Assembly: GCA_016706225.1 (NCBI GenBank) | Contig: JADJKB010000022.1 | Location: 620,001 to 684,000, forward strand | Direction: 5' to 3' | Length of the DNA stretch: 64,000 nt | DNA from: Myxococcales bacterium | GTDB lineage: Bacteria > Myxococcota_A > Polyangia > Polyangiales > Polyangiaceae | Shown: piece after piece, positions 1 to 9,717 of the stretch | Layout: the number at the start of each line of letters is the position of its first letter | Position numbering within the stretch: position 1 is the stretch's first letter | Notes under the pieces: generated by a model | Told to the model about the DNA's origin: nothing | The model's database searches: none | The model's input: only the letters and a program-made list of their open reading frames with translations | Position numbers and translations under genes: made by a program

Positions 1-1
1 C

Positions 2-1027
2 GACCCGGGCGAGACCGACTGCGGCGGCAAGTGTGTGACGACCGCTACGGATCCGAACAACTGCGGAGTGTGTGGCTTTGCGTGTGGAGCGACGACCTGC
101 AAGAACGGTGTCTGCGGTACCGAATCAGTAGTGTCGACCTCGTGCCACGGAGTCGCCGTCAACGGTTCCGAGATCTACATGACCCGCTACGGCTCCGGCA
201 CACACGCCGATGCGGGGCTCTACCTCGCGGACCTTGGCGGCGCACCGACGCTGCCCGTGGGCGCCACGCCGGCGGCGGTCGGCACCAAGTACTGGGGCGC
301 GTCGTATCTGGCCTACGCCGCCGGCGCAGTATTCTTCGCTACGCACGAAGTCGACGGGGTGTGGCAGTACGCGGCGTCGAACACGACGTCGGTCCTGCAA
401 AGCAACGGTCTCGGCCCCTGGGACGTGGCCGTGGGTGGCAACGACGTGTACTGGACGGGCACCACGGCCCACACCATCCATCGCCGAGCCGTCAACGGCG
501 GGACCGCTCCCGAGGTCGTCGTCACGTTTGCCAGCGCGTCGCCCCGGCATCTCGCGCTGGCCGGCAGCAAGGCCTACGTGACCGACGACGCAGCCGGCGA
601 CCTCTGGGAGGTCGACACCACGACCAAGAGCCAAACGAAGATCTGGTCGGGGATGAGCCAACCCTACGGGATCGACGCGAGCAGCGCCTCGGGCGATGTG
701 CACCTGGTCGTCGCGCGGAAGAACGGTGCAGACCTGCTGGAGCTCCAGGCTGGGATCTGGACGCTGCTCAAAATGGCCGATCTAGCGCCGCCCGGCACCA
801 CCGCATTTCGTGGCGGCGATGTGGCCATCGTCGGCGACTACGCCTACTGGACGCTGCGGGTGCCCGGCGCCACCGGCCGGCTGATGCGCCGCCGAGTCGA
901 CCGTTCGGACGCTGCACTCATCCTCTGGAGCAACGACTCCATCGACGCAATCGGGCTCGCCAGCACCGGCACCCACGTCTACTTCTGCACGGGCGCAGAG
1001 CTGAGACGCATCCGCGTCGCGCTCTGA
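2..1027 (+). CDS. Secreted Cys-rich / beta-propeller-like protein, 5' end outside window
   Basis: The reading frame is open from the left edge of the window, so the real start lies upstream and only the C-terminal 341 residues are seen. The visible part opens with a short cysteine-rich module (CGGKC, then a DPNNCGVCG motif, then CKNGVCG) that is common in secreted and surface proteins of Polyangiales. The remaining ~300 residues carry repeated short beta-strand stretches (for example AYAAGAVFFATHE, DVAVGGNDVYWTG, HLALAGSKAYVTD), which suggests a beta-propeller-like fold. I recognise the architecture but no specific function. No membrane segment or sorting signal is seen at the C-terminus. The gene converges on secF, with a hairpin between the two stops. 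Confident as a coding region, low confidence on role. Confidence 0.8.
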   Translation, partial: DPGETDCGGKCVTTATDPNNCGVCGFACGATTCKNGVCGTESVVSTSCHGVAVNGSEIYMTRYGSGTHADAGLYLADLGGAPTLPVGATPAAVGTKYWGASYLAYAAGAVFFATHEVDGVWQYAASNTTSVLQSNGLGPWDVAVGGNDVYWTGTTAHTIHRRAVNGGTAPEVVVTFASASPRHLALAGSKAYVTDDAAGDLWEVDTTTKSQTKIWSGMSQPYGIDASSASGDVHLVVARKNGADLLELQAGIWTLLKMADLAPPGTTAFRGGDVAIVGDYAYWTLRVPGATGRLMRRRVDRSDAALILWSNDSIDAIGLASTGTHVYFCTGAELRRIRVAL

Positions 1028-1034
1028 CGCGCCC

Positions 1035-1051
1035 TTCGCCCTTCGGGCGAA
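1035..1051. terminator. Hairpin between convergent genes (copy 1 of a repeated element)
   Basis: A 7-bp perfect stem (TTCGCCC / GGGCGAA, loop TTC) lies in the 31-bp gap between the stop of the Cys-rich protein and the stop of secF. There is no T-run, so it may be an intrinsic terminator of weak type or a mRNA 3'-end stabiliser. It is followed by ACACGACTCAGA, and nearly the same hairpin plus flank recurs at 30356-30383 behind valS. Confidence 0.5.
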
Positions 1052-1058
1052 ACACGAC

Positions 1059-2285
1059 TCAGACTGCCGGCACGGCCTTGCGGCCCTCGCCGATCTTCTT
1101 CTTCTTGCCGACCTTCGCGAAAAGGGTGTGATCGAACCAGTCGGTGAGCGGCAACGCCACGTAGATCGACGAATAGGTGCCCAGCGTCACACCCACGATC
1201 AGGGTGAGGGCGAAGTCCTTGAGCGTGCCGGTGCCAAAAAAGAACAACCCGGCCAAGCTGGTCACGGTCGTCGCGCTGGCCAAAAGTGTGCGGTTCAGCA
1301 TCTCGGAGATGCTGTGATTGATCAGGCTATTGAAGGTCCGCCCTCTGAGACGCGTCAAATTCTCCCGCACACGATCGTAGACAATCACCGTGTCGTTCAC
1401 CGAATAACCAACGATGGTCAGGACGGCGGCGACCGTCGTCAGGTTCACCTCGCGGCGCGCGAGGACCAAGAACCCGAGCACCGTCACAGCGTCGTGCAGC
1501 ATCGCGAACACCGCGCCCGGCGCGAAGCGCAGGTCGAAACGGAACGCGATGTAGGCCATGATGAAGACGATCGAGATGGCGATGGCCTTGAGCGCGGCGT
1601 CTCGGAGCTGCGCGCCGGCTTTCGGCCCGACCCACTCCGACCGCAGCGGCTCGCCCGGGACCTTGTCCAGGCCGAGCTTGTCGCGGAGCCCACCCATGAG
1701 CTGGTCGCCCTTGCTCATGAGCTGAATCTCGACCTTGTTGTCCCGTTCGCTCTGGAGCGACGGGTTGTTGGCACCCGGCCGTAGGGCAAGGCCACCCACA
1801 GCTTCCACGCGCTCCTTGATGAACGCCATGTCGGGGCGATCGCGGAAGCGCACGGTGATCTTGTCGCCACCCGGGCTGAACTTCACCTCGGTCGCAGTGC
1901 GGTTCGGAGTGCACACGTCCGCTGGCTGGCCTTCACCGGCACACAGGGCCCGCTCGACCTCAGTCTGCTTCTCGGCGGAGATGGTCGAGACCTCCTGGAC
2001 GCGAATGATGAAGTGGTTCGGGTTGCCGGTATCCGCGACGCGGATCACGTCCGGATGTGAGAAACCCGCGGCGACGACCGCGTCGCTGATCTCACCCGAA
2101 GAGACCTCGCCGGAGAACGCCACTTCGATCTCGGTGCCACCCTTGAAGTCGGTACCGAGCTTGAGGCCGAGACCAGGGGCGAAGATGCCGACGAGAGCCG
2201 CAAGGAAAGCGGCCAGCGAAATCACCATGAAGGTGCGCCGCTGCCCCATGAAATCGTAAACGCGACCGAGCGGAATTAGGTTCAT
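1059..2285 (-). CDS. secF: Protein translocase subunit SecF
   Basis: SecF is an inner-membrane subunit that, with SecD, uses the proton gradient to help SecYEG release exported proteins. At 408 residues it is longer than the E. coli protein (~320). After the first membrane segment (residues ~18-38) comes the diagnostic LGTDFKGGTEIEV stretch. The extracytoplasmic domain is enlarged and contains a CAGEGQPADVC insertion with a cysteine pair. The C-terminal half holds the cluster of membrane helices with the conserved GYSVNDTVIVYDRVREN block and LNRTLLASATT. The stop is followed by a hairpin shared with the convergent gene. The ATG start is 4 bp after the secD stop, so the two are translationally coupled in a yajC-secD-secF operon. 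Identification is secure. Confidence 0.97.
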   Translation of the reverse strand: MNLIPLGRVYDFMGQRRTFMVISLAAFLAALVGIFAPGLGLKLGTDFKGGTEIEVAFSGEVSSGEISDAVVAAGFSHPDVIRVADTGNPNHFIIRVQEVSTISAEKQTEVERALCAGEGQPADVCTPNRTATEVKFSPGGDKITVRFRDRPDMAFIKERVEAVGGLALRPGANNPSLQSERDNKVEIQLMSKGDQLMGGLRDKLGLDKVPGEPLRSEWVGPKAGAQLRDAALKAIAISIVFIMAYIAFRFDLRFAPGAVFAMLHDAVTVLGFLVLARREVNLTTVAAVLTIVGYSVNDTVIVYDRVRENLTRLRGRTFNSLINHSISEMLNRTLLASATTVTSLAGLFFFGTGTLKDFALTLIVGVTLGTYSSIYVALPLTDWFDHTLFAKVGKKKKIGEGRKAVPAV

Positions 2286-2289
2286 GGGG

Positions 2290-4398
2290 TTACCCGATGT
2301 CGAGGTGAGTCTTGCGACCGAAGCCGCGCGCCCAGAGCTCGAAGAACATGCGGTTCACCACGACCGCTGTGAAGATGTTGATGACGACGCCGACGATCAG
2401 CGTGATGGCGAACCCCTTGATTGGCCCGGAGCCGTACTGCGCCAGCACGATACCGGAGATCAAGGTCGTCACGTGACCGTCGATGATGGCCGACAGCGCT
2501 CGATTGAAGCCAATGTCGATGGCGGCCCGGGCGGTCTTCCCGGCCCTCTGCTCTTCTCGTATGCGTTCGTTGATCAGCACGTTGCCGTCGACACCCATAC
2601 CGATCGTGAGCGCGATGCCGGCGATGCCAGGCAAGGTCATCGACGCGCCGAACATGGCCAGGGTCGACAGCTGCAGGAAGACGTTGATCACCACCGCGGC
2701 GTCCGCGATGAGCCCGCCCCGCTTGTAGTAGAACAGCATCAAGATCAGCACGATGCCGCTACCGAGTCCGGAGCCGCGCACGGCCAGGTTGATGGCGTCA
2801 CGCCCGAGCGAGGGACCGATGCGTTGTTCGTTCGAAGGCGAGATGGGTGCGGGCAAGGCGCCGGATCGCAGCACCAGCTCCAGCTTTCGCGCATCGCGCA
2901 GCTGAATGTCCGGGTCCTGAGCGCCCATGGTGATCTGGGCATGGCCGCCCGCGATGCGGTTCAAAATGACCGGAGTGCTCTCGACGCGCCCATCGAGCAT
3001 GATGGCAAAGCGCTTCTTCACGTTGGCGCCGGTGATCTTCTCGAACCCGCGTCCGCCGGACTCGGTGAAGGTGAGCGCCACGTGCCAGCCGCCCATCGTC
3101 TTGCCACCCTGTTGGTCCGGCTGGGCTTGCGCCTCCGAGACCTGAGCACCGGTGAGCTCCGCGCGGGACTTCAACAGGTAGGTCCGCCAGCCAGACTCGG
3201 TCTGCTTGAGCGTGTCGGGGTTCGTCTCGTAGACGACCTCGAAACCCAGCTCGCGGTCCGGCGGTGGAGTGAGGGTGGCGCCCCACTCCTTGAAGCGCGA
3301 GAGCGCCTCCTTGTTCTTCTCTTCGGGCTTCTTCTTCAGGTACGCGTAGGTGATCTGTTTGCTCTTCTGATCACCGTTCTCGTCGAGGCCGATGGGCGCG
3401 GTTTCCCGGGCGAACTCCAGGCCTTCAGGCAGGTTTTCCTTGGTGGCCGTCTTGGCGACCTCCGCCAGGTAGTCCGTCTCGTCGTCGAGCAGCTTGAACT
3501 CGAGCCGCGCCGTTTGGCTGATGATGTCCCGGATGTTGGCGAAGCTCGCCTCGTCCTCACCCGGCACCTCGACGATGATGTCCTCGTTGCGGGTCGAGAC
3601 ACTTGCTTCACGCAGACCGAGGTCGTCGACACGCCTGAGGATGATGTCCTTGGCCTGGGCCACGGCGCGATCGCGAATGCCGCTCTCGGCGACCTCGCGA
3701 ACACGGAACACCCATTTGCGCTGATCGGGACTCTGGGTGAACGTGAGGTCACCGCGGAACTTTTCCAGGAAGCGTTCGTCGATCTTGGCCGGGTCGTCCT
3801 TGACCTCGAACCGGATCTCGTTGGCGGGGCGACGCGGCGCCTCGACCACGACCTTCTCGCGGAGCTTGACCAGCGTCTCTTCGCTGGGCAGCTCGTCCCC
3901 GGTGTGGAGGCCGTAGATCCGCGACAGCTCGGAGCGCATCTGCTCGTAGTAACGATCGCGCTTGTCCTTGATGGCCTCGTCGACGTCCACGGTGTAGACG
4001 AGGCGGAGCCCACCGCGGAGATCCAGGCCCGCAACCAGCCGGAACTTGTTGTGCTCCTCGACGTACTGGGGGCAGGGGAATTTGCCTCCGCTCAGCTTCT
4101 CGAGGGACGGCCACAGCACGAAAAAACCCGTGGCAAACAGGCTGAAAACGAGCCCAGCGCGCACGCGCCAGGCGGTGTCGATGAGCTCGACGGCGATGAA
4201 GGCGCTCCACACCGCGCCGACGCCGAACATGATCATCGGCCAGAAGGCGTTGAAGTATGCCGCGCCGCCACCGGAAGCCGCAAGCAGCGCGGCGAACCAC
4301 AGCGAGACCCGGTGAAGGCGCTTGATGAAGCCAAGCACCAGACACAGCAGCGTAAACGCGCCGTAGACGAAGACCAAAGGGTTGATTTGCGCGAGCAC
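2290..4398 (-). CDS. secD: Protein translocase subunit SecD
   Basis: SecD works with SecF and YajC in the late, proton-driven step of Sec export. The protein has 702 residues against ~615 in E. coli. It starts with N-terminal membrane segments (three hydrophobic stretches in residues ~10-115), followed by GLDLRGGLRLVYTVDVD, the SecD counterpart of the SecF DFKGG motif. A large periplasmic domain follows, with an extra segment around residues 340-400 rich in Lys/Glu and Pro, and then the C-terminal helices including GIALTIGMGVDGNVLINERIREE, which carries the conserved Asp. Neighbours are yajC 4 bp upstream and secF 4 bp downstream. Only the length is unusual; identity is secure. Confidence 0.97.
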   Translation of the reverse strand: MLAQINPLVFVYGAFTLLCLVLGFIKRLHRVSLWFAALLAASGGGAAYFNAFWPMIMFGVGAVWSAFIAVELIDTAWRVRAGLVFSLFATGFFVLWPSLEKLSGGKFPCPQYVEEHNKFRLVAGLDLRGGLRLVYTVDVDEAIKDKRDRYYEQMRSELSRIYGLHTGDELPSEETLVKLREKVVVEAPRRPANEIRFEVKDDPAKIDERFLEKFRGDLTFTQSPDQRKWVFRVREVAESGIRDRAVAQAKDIILRRVDDLGLREASVSTRNEDIIVEVPGEDEASFANIRDIISQTARLEFKLLDDETDYLAEVAKTATKENLPEGLEFARETAPIGLDENGDQKSKQITYAYLKKKPEEKNKEALSRFKEWGATLTPPPDRELGFEVVYETNPDTLKQTESGWRTYLLKSRAELTGAQVSEAQAQPDQQGGKTMGGWHVALTFTESGGRGFEKITGANVKKRFAIMLDGRVESTPVILNRIAGGHAQITMGAQDPDIQLRDARKLELVLRSGALPAPISPSNEQRIGPSLGRDAINLAVRGSGLGSGIVLILMLFYYKRGGLIADAAVVINVFLQLSTLAMFGASMTLPGIAGIALTIGMGVDGNVLINERIREEQRAGKTARAAIDIGFNRALSAIIDGHVTTLISGIVLAQYGSGPIKGFAITLIVGVVINIFTAVVVNRMFFELWARGFGRKTHLDIG

Positions 4399-4402
4399 TA
4401 CT

Positions 4403-4813
4403 TCAGTCTTTCTTAGCGGGCTGCACGTCGCCGGTGTCTTTGCCGAGGAGACCGGATTTCAAGAGCTCGATCTTCACGCCGGGCGAAACCTCGAGCTTGG
4501 CGTAGCGATCTCCGACCTCGACGAGCTTTCCCACGAGTCCGGATTGGGTAAGCACGCGGTCACCCTTCTTCAATTCCGAAATCGCCGCCGCCTGTTTCTT
4601 TTGTTGCGAGCGCGACGACCAGAACATGATGAAGAGCAGGGGCACCAGCAGCAGAATCGGGAACAACATCGAGAGGCCACCCGGTTCCGCGGGTCCGCCC
4701 GGCGGGGGCTGCTGCGTACCAGCGGGCGCCGGCTGGGCCGGCTGTGCCGGCGGCGCGCCGGGTGACTCCGGGCGCCCGGGGGCGGGTGGAACGGCCTGGA
4801 AGAAAGAGGTCAA
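4403..4813 (-). CDS. yajC: Preprotein translocase accessory subunit YajC
   Basis: YajC is a small single-span inner-membrane partner of SecDF. The 136-residue protein is longer than usual (~110) because ~45 Pro/Ala/Gly-rich residues precede the membrane helix MLFPILLLVPLLFIMFW. Behind the helix is the typical SSRSQQKKQAAAISELKKGD segment and a small C-terminal domain with RVLTQSGLVGKLVEV. It is the first gene of the yajC-secD-secF operon. An ATG inside the protein just before the helix (SMLFP) would give a conventional short form, and the sequence alone does not exclude it. Identity is secure from the helix-plus-domain pattern and from gene order. Confidence 0.93.
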   Translation of the reverse strand: MTSFFQAVPPAPGRPESPGAPPAQPAQPAPAGTQQPPPGGPAEPGGLSMLFPILLLVPLLFIMFWSSRSQQKKQAAAISELKKGDRVLTQSGLVGKLVEVGDRYAKLEVSPGVKIELLKSGLLGKDTGDVQPAKKD

Positions 4814-5061
4814 CCTGATGTCTCCTGAACGGCGGTGCGAAGCTGGGGGGCAGTTGGGGTCGGCGAGAGTCCTCGGGCGCCCCGCAGTCGGCCGCGGCAG
4901 GCACCTCCCCGGCGGAGTGGCGGGAGCCCTCCAAACGCCGAAGCCGCCGGCTCATACCCAGTTTGTCGGGGGTCCGCAAGGACACGACCCACACACCAGG
5001 GGGCGGTCGAGGCAGCCCTAAACGTCGGTGCAGGACCCGGTGCGAGGCTCATCGCGTCACC
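4814..5061. other. Non-coding stretch upstream of yajC
   Basis: About 250 bp of very GC-rich sequence between yajC (minus) and the tRNA-Val promoter (plus). No reading frame with recognisable protein content is seen on either strand. It contains irregular complementary segments (GTCC-GCA around 4973 against TGC-A-GGAC around 5031), so a structured leader or small RNA is possible but unproven. The yajC promoter must lie here; I cannot place it. Confidence 0.4.
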
Positions 5062-5090
5062 TTGACACTGGCAGGACCGGGAGGTAGTTG
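5062..5090 (+). promoter_or_regulatory. Probable sigma-70 promoter of tRNA-Val
   Basis: A perfect -35 hexamer TTGACA (5062-5067) is followed after 17 bp by TAGTTG (5085-5090), a weak -10. It would start a transcript about 25-30 bases before the mature tRNA. The -35 box and spacing are good; the -10 match is poor. Confidence 0.45.
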
Positions 5091-5123
5091 GGTTCCCCCT
5101 GGTTTCCCAGGGTTTTATCCTCC

Positions 5124-5195
<72 letters not shown>

Positions 5196-5232
5196 CGACT
5201 TCCTTCATGATGACCGGGACCGTTTGAGCGAA

Positions 5233-7239
5233 ATGGCGGACGTGCTTCGCACGCCGCGCGAGCTCTTGGAGGCCCGCGGGGAGCTCGCAGACGACATCGT
5301 CGCCGTGCTGGTCGGCGGCGAGCTCATGGATCTCCATACGCCGGTCGGCGAGGGCGCGGCGCTCGAGCCAGTTCGCGTGGGGAGCGCTCAGGCCCTGCAG
5401 GTGATCCGGCACTCGGCGGCGCACGTGATGGCCGACGCCGTTCAGCGGCTGTTTCCCGGCACACAGGTGACGATCGGCCCGTCGATCGACAACGGATTCT
5501 ATTACGACTTCGATCGACCGGACGGCGCGTTCACCGACAAGGATCTCGATCGCATCGAGAAGGAGATGCGAAAGATCATCTCCGGCAAGAAGCCCTTCTT
5601 CCGCGAAGAGCTCTCGCACGAAGAGGTGCGCACGATGTTCTCGTCGATGGGTGAGCAGTACAAGTGCGAGATCATCGACGCGATCGCCGCTCGCGGTGAG
5701 CGCATCAGCGTGTACCGCCATGGCAGCCCGGGCCGAAAAGAGGGCACCTGGGTCGACGTCTGCGCCGGCCCGCACGTGCCACACACCGGTCACCTCGGTG
5801 CGGTGAAACTCACGACCGTCGCGGGCGCATACTGGCGCGGCGACGAGCGCAACCCGATGCTGCAGCGCATCTACGGCACGGCGTTCCCTTCCCAGGCCGA
5901 CCTCGACGCCTACCTCGAGCAGCTCAAGGAGGCGAAGGCGCGCGATCATCGCAAGCTCGGTAAAGAGCTAGAGCTGACGATGTTCCACGAGTACGCGCCG
6001 GCAATGCCGTTCTTCCTGCCGCGCGGCGCCAGTGTCTACCACCGCCTGATCGAGTACGTGCGCGCGCTCTACGTCGAGTACGGCTACGACGAGGTCATCA
6101 CTCCGCAGGTCTTCGACAAGAAACTGTTCGAGACCAGCGGGCACTGGGACAACTACCAAGACAACATGTTCATGAGTGTCACGCGCGACGCTTACCTGGA
6201 CATCGTGTCGGGCAACCCGGAGGCCCTCGCGGCGATCGAGGGCAAGGGCAACCGCGAGTGGTTCCAGGCTTGGGTCGAGGGTGCGGTCCGCACCGGACTG
6301 AAGCCGATGAACTGCCCGAGTCATTGCTTGATCTTCGGCCAGCGCAAGCGCAGCTACCGCGAGCTACCCTGGCGAGTGGCGGACTTCGGCCGGCTGCACC
6401 GCTACGAGCGCGGCGGTGTCGTGCACGGCCTCGCACGGGTTCGCACCTTCTGCCAGGACGACGCGCACATCTTCTGCACCCCGGAGCAGATGGTGGACGA
6501 GATCAGCCGCTTCAATCGGCTGCTGTTCGAGGTCTACAACGCGTTCGCCTTCGACAAGGTCTCGATCAAGCTGGCGCTGCGCCCGGAGAAACGTGTGGGC
6601 AGCGACGACATGTGGGACCGGGCGGAGGCTGCCCTGGAGCAGGTCTTGATCGAGGCCAAGCTGCCCTTCGAGAAGCTGGACGGCGAAGGTGCGTTCTACG
6701 GTCCGAAGCTCGAGTTCCACGTCACCGACGCCATTGGCCGGAGCTGGCAGCTCGGAACCATCCAGGTGGACTATTCGATGCCCGAGCGTTTCGGCCTCGA
6801 ATACATCGGCAGCGATGGCGCCGCGCACCGACCGGTGATGCTCCATCGCGCCATCTTGGGGTCACTCGAGCGGTTCTACGGGGTCTACCTGGAGCACTGC
6901 GCTGGAAAGTTCCCGGTCTGGCTCGCGCCCGAGCAGATCATCTTGTTGACGGTGAGCGAGCGACAGACCGACTACGCCCTCGGGGTTCAGGCGCAGCTCG
7001 CCGCCCGAGGCCTGCGTGTGATTGTCGACGTGAGCGCCGACAAGCTGGGCGCAAAAATCCGGAATGCGCGCATGATGCGCCATCCCTATCTGGTGGTGCT
7101 CGGCGACGATGAAGTCCAAGCTGGCACCGTCACCCCCCGCTCGCGGGAACAGGGCGACCTCGGCAGCATGTCCGTCTCCGCATTCGCGGAGCGTGTGCTT
7201 GCCGAAGCGGCTCCCCCGCGACTTACTCAGAGTTCGTAG
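5233..7239 (+). CDS. thrS: Threonyl-tRNA synthetase
   Basis: ThrS charges tRNA-Thr with threonine in the cytoplasm and edits Ser-tRNA-Thr. From the ATG at 5233 it has 668 residues; an in-frame TTG three codons upstream (5224) is the alternative. The domains in order are: a poorly conserved TGS domain (residues ~1-70), the editing domain with HSAAHVMADAVQRLFPG and GPSIDNGFYYDF, the catalytic class II core with NCPSHC (zinc Cys) and the motif-2 region RLHRYERGGVVHGLARVR, motif 3 around HRAILGSLERF, and a C-terminal anticodon-binding domain. All key motifs are present. It is followed by infC after 45 bp, the usual thrS-infC order. Confidence 0.97.
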   Translation: MADVLRTPRELLEARGELADDIVAVLVGGELMDLHTPVGEGAALEPVRVGSAQALQVIRHSAAHVMADAVQRLFPGTQVTIGPSIDNGFYYDFDRPDGAFTDKDLDRIEKEMRKIISGKKPFFREELSHEEVRTMFSSMGEQYKCEIIDAIAARGERISVYRHGSPGRKEGTWVDVCAGPHVPHTGHLGAVKLTTVAGAYWRGDERNPMLQRIYGTAFPSQADLDAYLEQLKEAKARDHRKLGKELELTMFHEYAPAMPFFLPRGASVYHRLIEYVRALYVEYGYDEVITPQVFDKKLFETSGHWDNYQDNMFMSVTRDAYLDIVSGNPEALAAIEGKGNREWFQAWVEGAVRTGLKPMNCPSHCLIFGQRKRSYRELPWRVADFGRLHRYERGGVVHGLARVRTFCQDDAHIFCTPEQMVDEISRFNRLLFEVYNAFAFDKVSIKLALRPEKRVGSDDMWDRAEAALEQVLIEAKLPFEKLDGEGAFYGPKLEFHVTDAIGRSWQLGTIQVDYSMPERFGLEYIGSDGAAHRPVMLHRAILGSLERFYGVYLEHCAGKFPVWLAPEQIILLTVSERQTDYALGVQAQLAARGLRVIVDVSADKLGAKIRNARMMRHPYLVVLGDDEVQAGTVTPRSREQGDLGSMSVSAFAERVLAEAAPPRLTQSS

Positions 7240-7284
7240 ACCTTGCGCGGTTAGCCCGCGAGAACAGGAATTGACCCCCAGCAC

Positions 7285-8046
<762 letters not shown>

Positions 8047-8053
8047 TGAGATC

Positions 8054-8077
8054 CCGTGGCGCCGAGAGGCGCCACGG
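8054..8077. terminator. Bidirectional hairpin terminator between infC and kinase gene
   Basis: A 10-bp perfect stem (CCGTGGCGCC / GGCGCCACGG) with a GAGA loop lies in the 66-bp gap between two convergent genes. There is no clear T-run on either side, so efficiency is uncertain, but position and strength fit transcription termination for both strands. Confidence 0.65.
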
Positions 8078-8112
8078 TCGCGTCGGCGCGCTGCCTGATG
8101 GCAGCTCCGCGC

Positions 8113-9558
8113 TCAGCGCTTGATCAGACCCATGATGCTGGGCGGGAGCACACCGGCGAAATAAGCGCCGAGCACTCCGCCAATCAGCACGAGCACCAGG
8201 AAGAACGCGATCAATCCGCCCTTGCCACCCGACTTCGGCGGAGGCGGTGCGACCGACATTGGCCCGACGCTGGGCAGCGGACCCGACGGCGGCGAGTTGG
8301 CGACGACCGCGGGCGGCCGACCCGACTGGGCGGGCGGGCGAGTCGACGGACCGCGGTGGCGACCCGAGAGGGTATCGTCTTCGAGCGCGGCGAGGTTGCC
8401 GAGCTCGAATGACGCTGGCGACGGCCCCGGCTCGGAGACGGACAGCGGCGCCGCGCCGAGCGCTTCGCCCCAGTCTTGTCCCTCGTTGAACGAACCCAGA
8501 TTGAGCGGCGCGGCACCGAGCTCCGCGCTCGAGCGATCGCCACTGTCACCACCTTGCAACGAGGTGAACTCGAACAGCGCCTCTTCGATCAGCGAGCCGA
8601 TGATGGAGCGTTTGTCCGCCCTCTCGCGCTGCTTGACGTCCTCGCGGCTGCGGACGATGGGTTCGACCAGCTCCGCGATGTCGAAGGAAGACACCGGATT
8701 GCCGGCGTGAAAGAGCAGATTGTTGAGGTCGCGGCCTAGGTCCCGCGCGGTGTTGTAACGCTGGGCCGGATCCCGAGCGAGAGCCTTGGCCAGCACGCGC
8801 TCCAGCTCCGGCGTCGCGTGAGGATGAAACTGCTGGATCGGCGGGATGCGAGCGCTCTGAACCTGCCGGACCGTATCGAGATCGCTGTCACCCAGGAACA
8901 GCCGCCGACCGGCCAGCATCTCCCACAAGATGATGCCGACCGCGAAGATGTCAGTGCGGTGGTCGATGCGCTGACCCAACGCCGCCTCGGGTGAGAGGTA
9001 GCTGAACTTGCCCTTGATGATCCCGGGCTCACTCTTTTCGAGCTGGCTGTTGGCCTTGGCCAGACCAAAGTCCACAATCTTGACCTCGCCGTGGCGCGTG
9101 ATCAGCACGTTCGGCGGCGACATGTCGCGGTGCACGATGCCGAGGCTGACCCCGCGACCATCCACGGCTTCATGTGCGTACGAGAGGCCCTCGCAAATGC
9201 GCAGACAGATCAGCGCGGCCAGCTCGAGGGGAAACGGCCGCCCGCCGCGGCGCGCTTGATCGATGATGGCCTTGAGATCGGCGCCATCCACGTACTCCAT
9301 GACGATGAAGTAGGTGTTGTCGCCGACACCAATGTCGAAGACCTGGACGCAGTTCGAGTGCGACAGGTGCGCCGACAGGCGCGCCTCGTCGAGGAACATT
9401 CCGATGAACTGCTTCTTCTCCGACAGGTGCGGGAGGACGCGTTTGATCGCAACCGTCTTCTTGAAGCCCTCGAGACCCGCGCTCTCCGCGCGGAACACTT
9501 CGGCCATGCCACCCGAAGCGATCTTTTCGAGGACTCTATATCGTTGTTGCTGGGCCAT
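8113..9558 (-). CDS. Membrane-anchored Ser/Thr protein kinase (Hanks type)
   Basis: This is a 481-residue protein with an N-terminal eukaryotic-like kinase domain (residues ~7-275), a Pro/Ser/Gly-rich linker, and one C-terminal membrane helix (about 450-472, AFFLVLVLIGGVLGAYFAGV). The catalytic features are complete: Gly loop IASGGMAEVF, Lys39 in VAIKR, catalytic loop HRDMSPPN (143-150), and Asp of DFG (163-165). The SPPN form of the loop is typical of myxobacterial kinases. Almost nothing follows the helix outside the membrane (PSIMGLIKR), so there is no extracytoplasmic sensor; input probably comes from a partner. A PhnD-like protein is encoded 159 bp upstream on the same strand. The substrate is unknown. 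Confidence 0.93.
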   Translation of the reverse strand: MAQQQRYRVLEKIASGGMAEVFRAESAGLEGFKKTVAIKRVLPHLSEKKQFIGMFLDEARLSAHLSHSNCVQVFDIGVGDNTYFIVMEYVDGADLKAIIDQARRGGRPFPLELAALICLRICEGLSYAHEAVDGRGVSLGIVHRDMSPPNVLITRHGEVKIVDFGLAKANSQLEKSEPGIIKGKFSYLSPEAALGQRIDHRTDIFAVGIILWEMLAGRRLFLGDSDLDTVRQVQSARIPPIQQFHPHATPELERVLAKALARDPAQRYNTARDLGRDLNNLLFHAGNPVSSFDIAELVEPIVRSREDVKQRERADKRSIIGSLIEEALFEFTSLQGGDSGDRSSAELGAAPLNLGSFNEGQDWGEALGAAPLSVSEPGPSPASFELGNLAALEDDTLSGRHRGPSTRPPAQSGRPPAVVANSPPSGPLPSVGPMSVAPPPPKSGGKGGLIAFFLVLVLIGGVLGAYFAGVLPPSIMGLIKR

Positions 9559-9717
9559 CGCGGTGCGCAGCGTCGAGGACGGAGACGCGGAAATCCAAGC
9601 GCGAAAGGCAGCCTAGGCGCCCGCAGGAGCGGGGGTCAAGAACGAGGATCTTTGCTGATTTTACCCAAAGCGCAACATCGAATCGACACACCGAGCGGCG
9701 CTCCGGACACCGACGAC

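Noticed and set aside
2284..4416. Long plus-strand open frame (710 codons) opposite secD
   Set aside because: It is the antisense shadow of secD, a common effect of high GC codon bias; it has His/Asp/Arg-rich, non-protein-like composition.
4960..5055. SRP-RNA-like stretch (ACCAGG ... GCAGCCCTAAAC) on the plus strand
   Set aside because: It lacks the conserved GGAA tetraloop and the AGCAG core of SRP RNA, and the spacing between the halves is about five bases too short.
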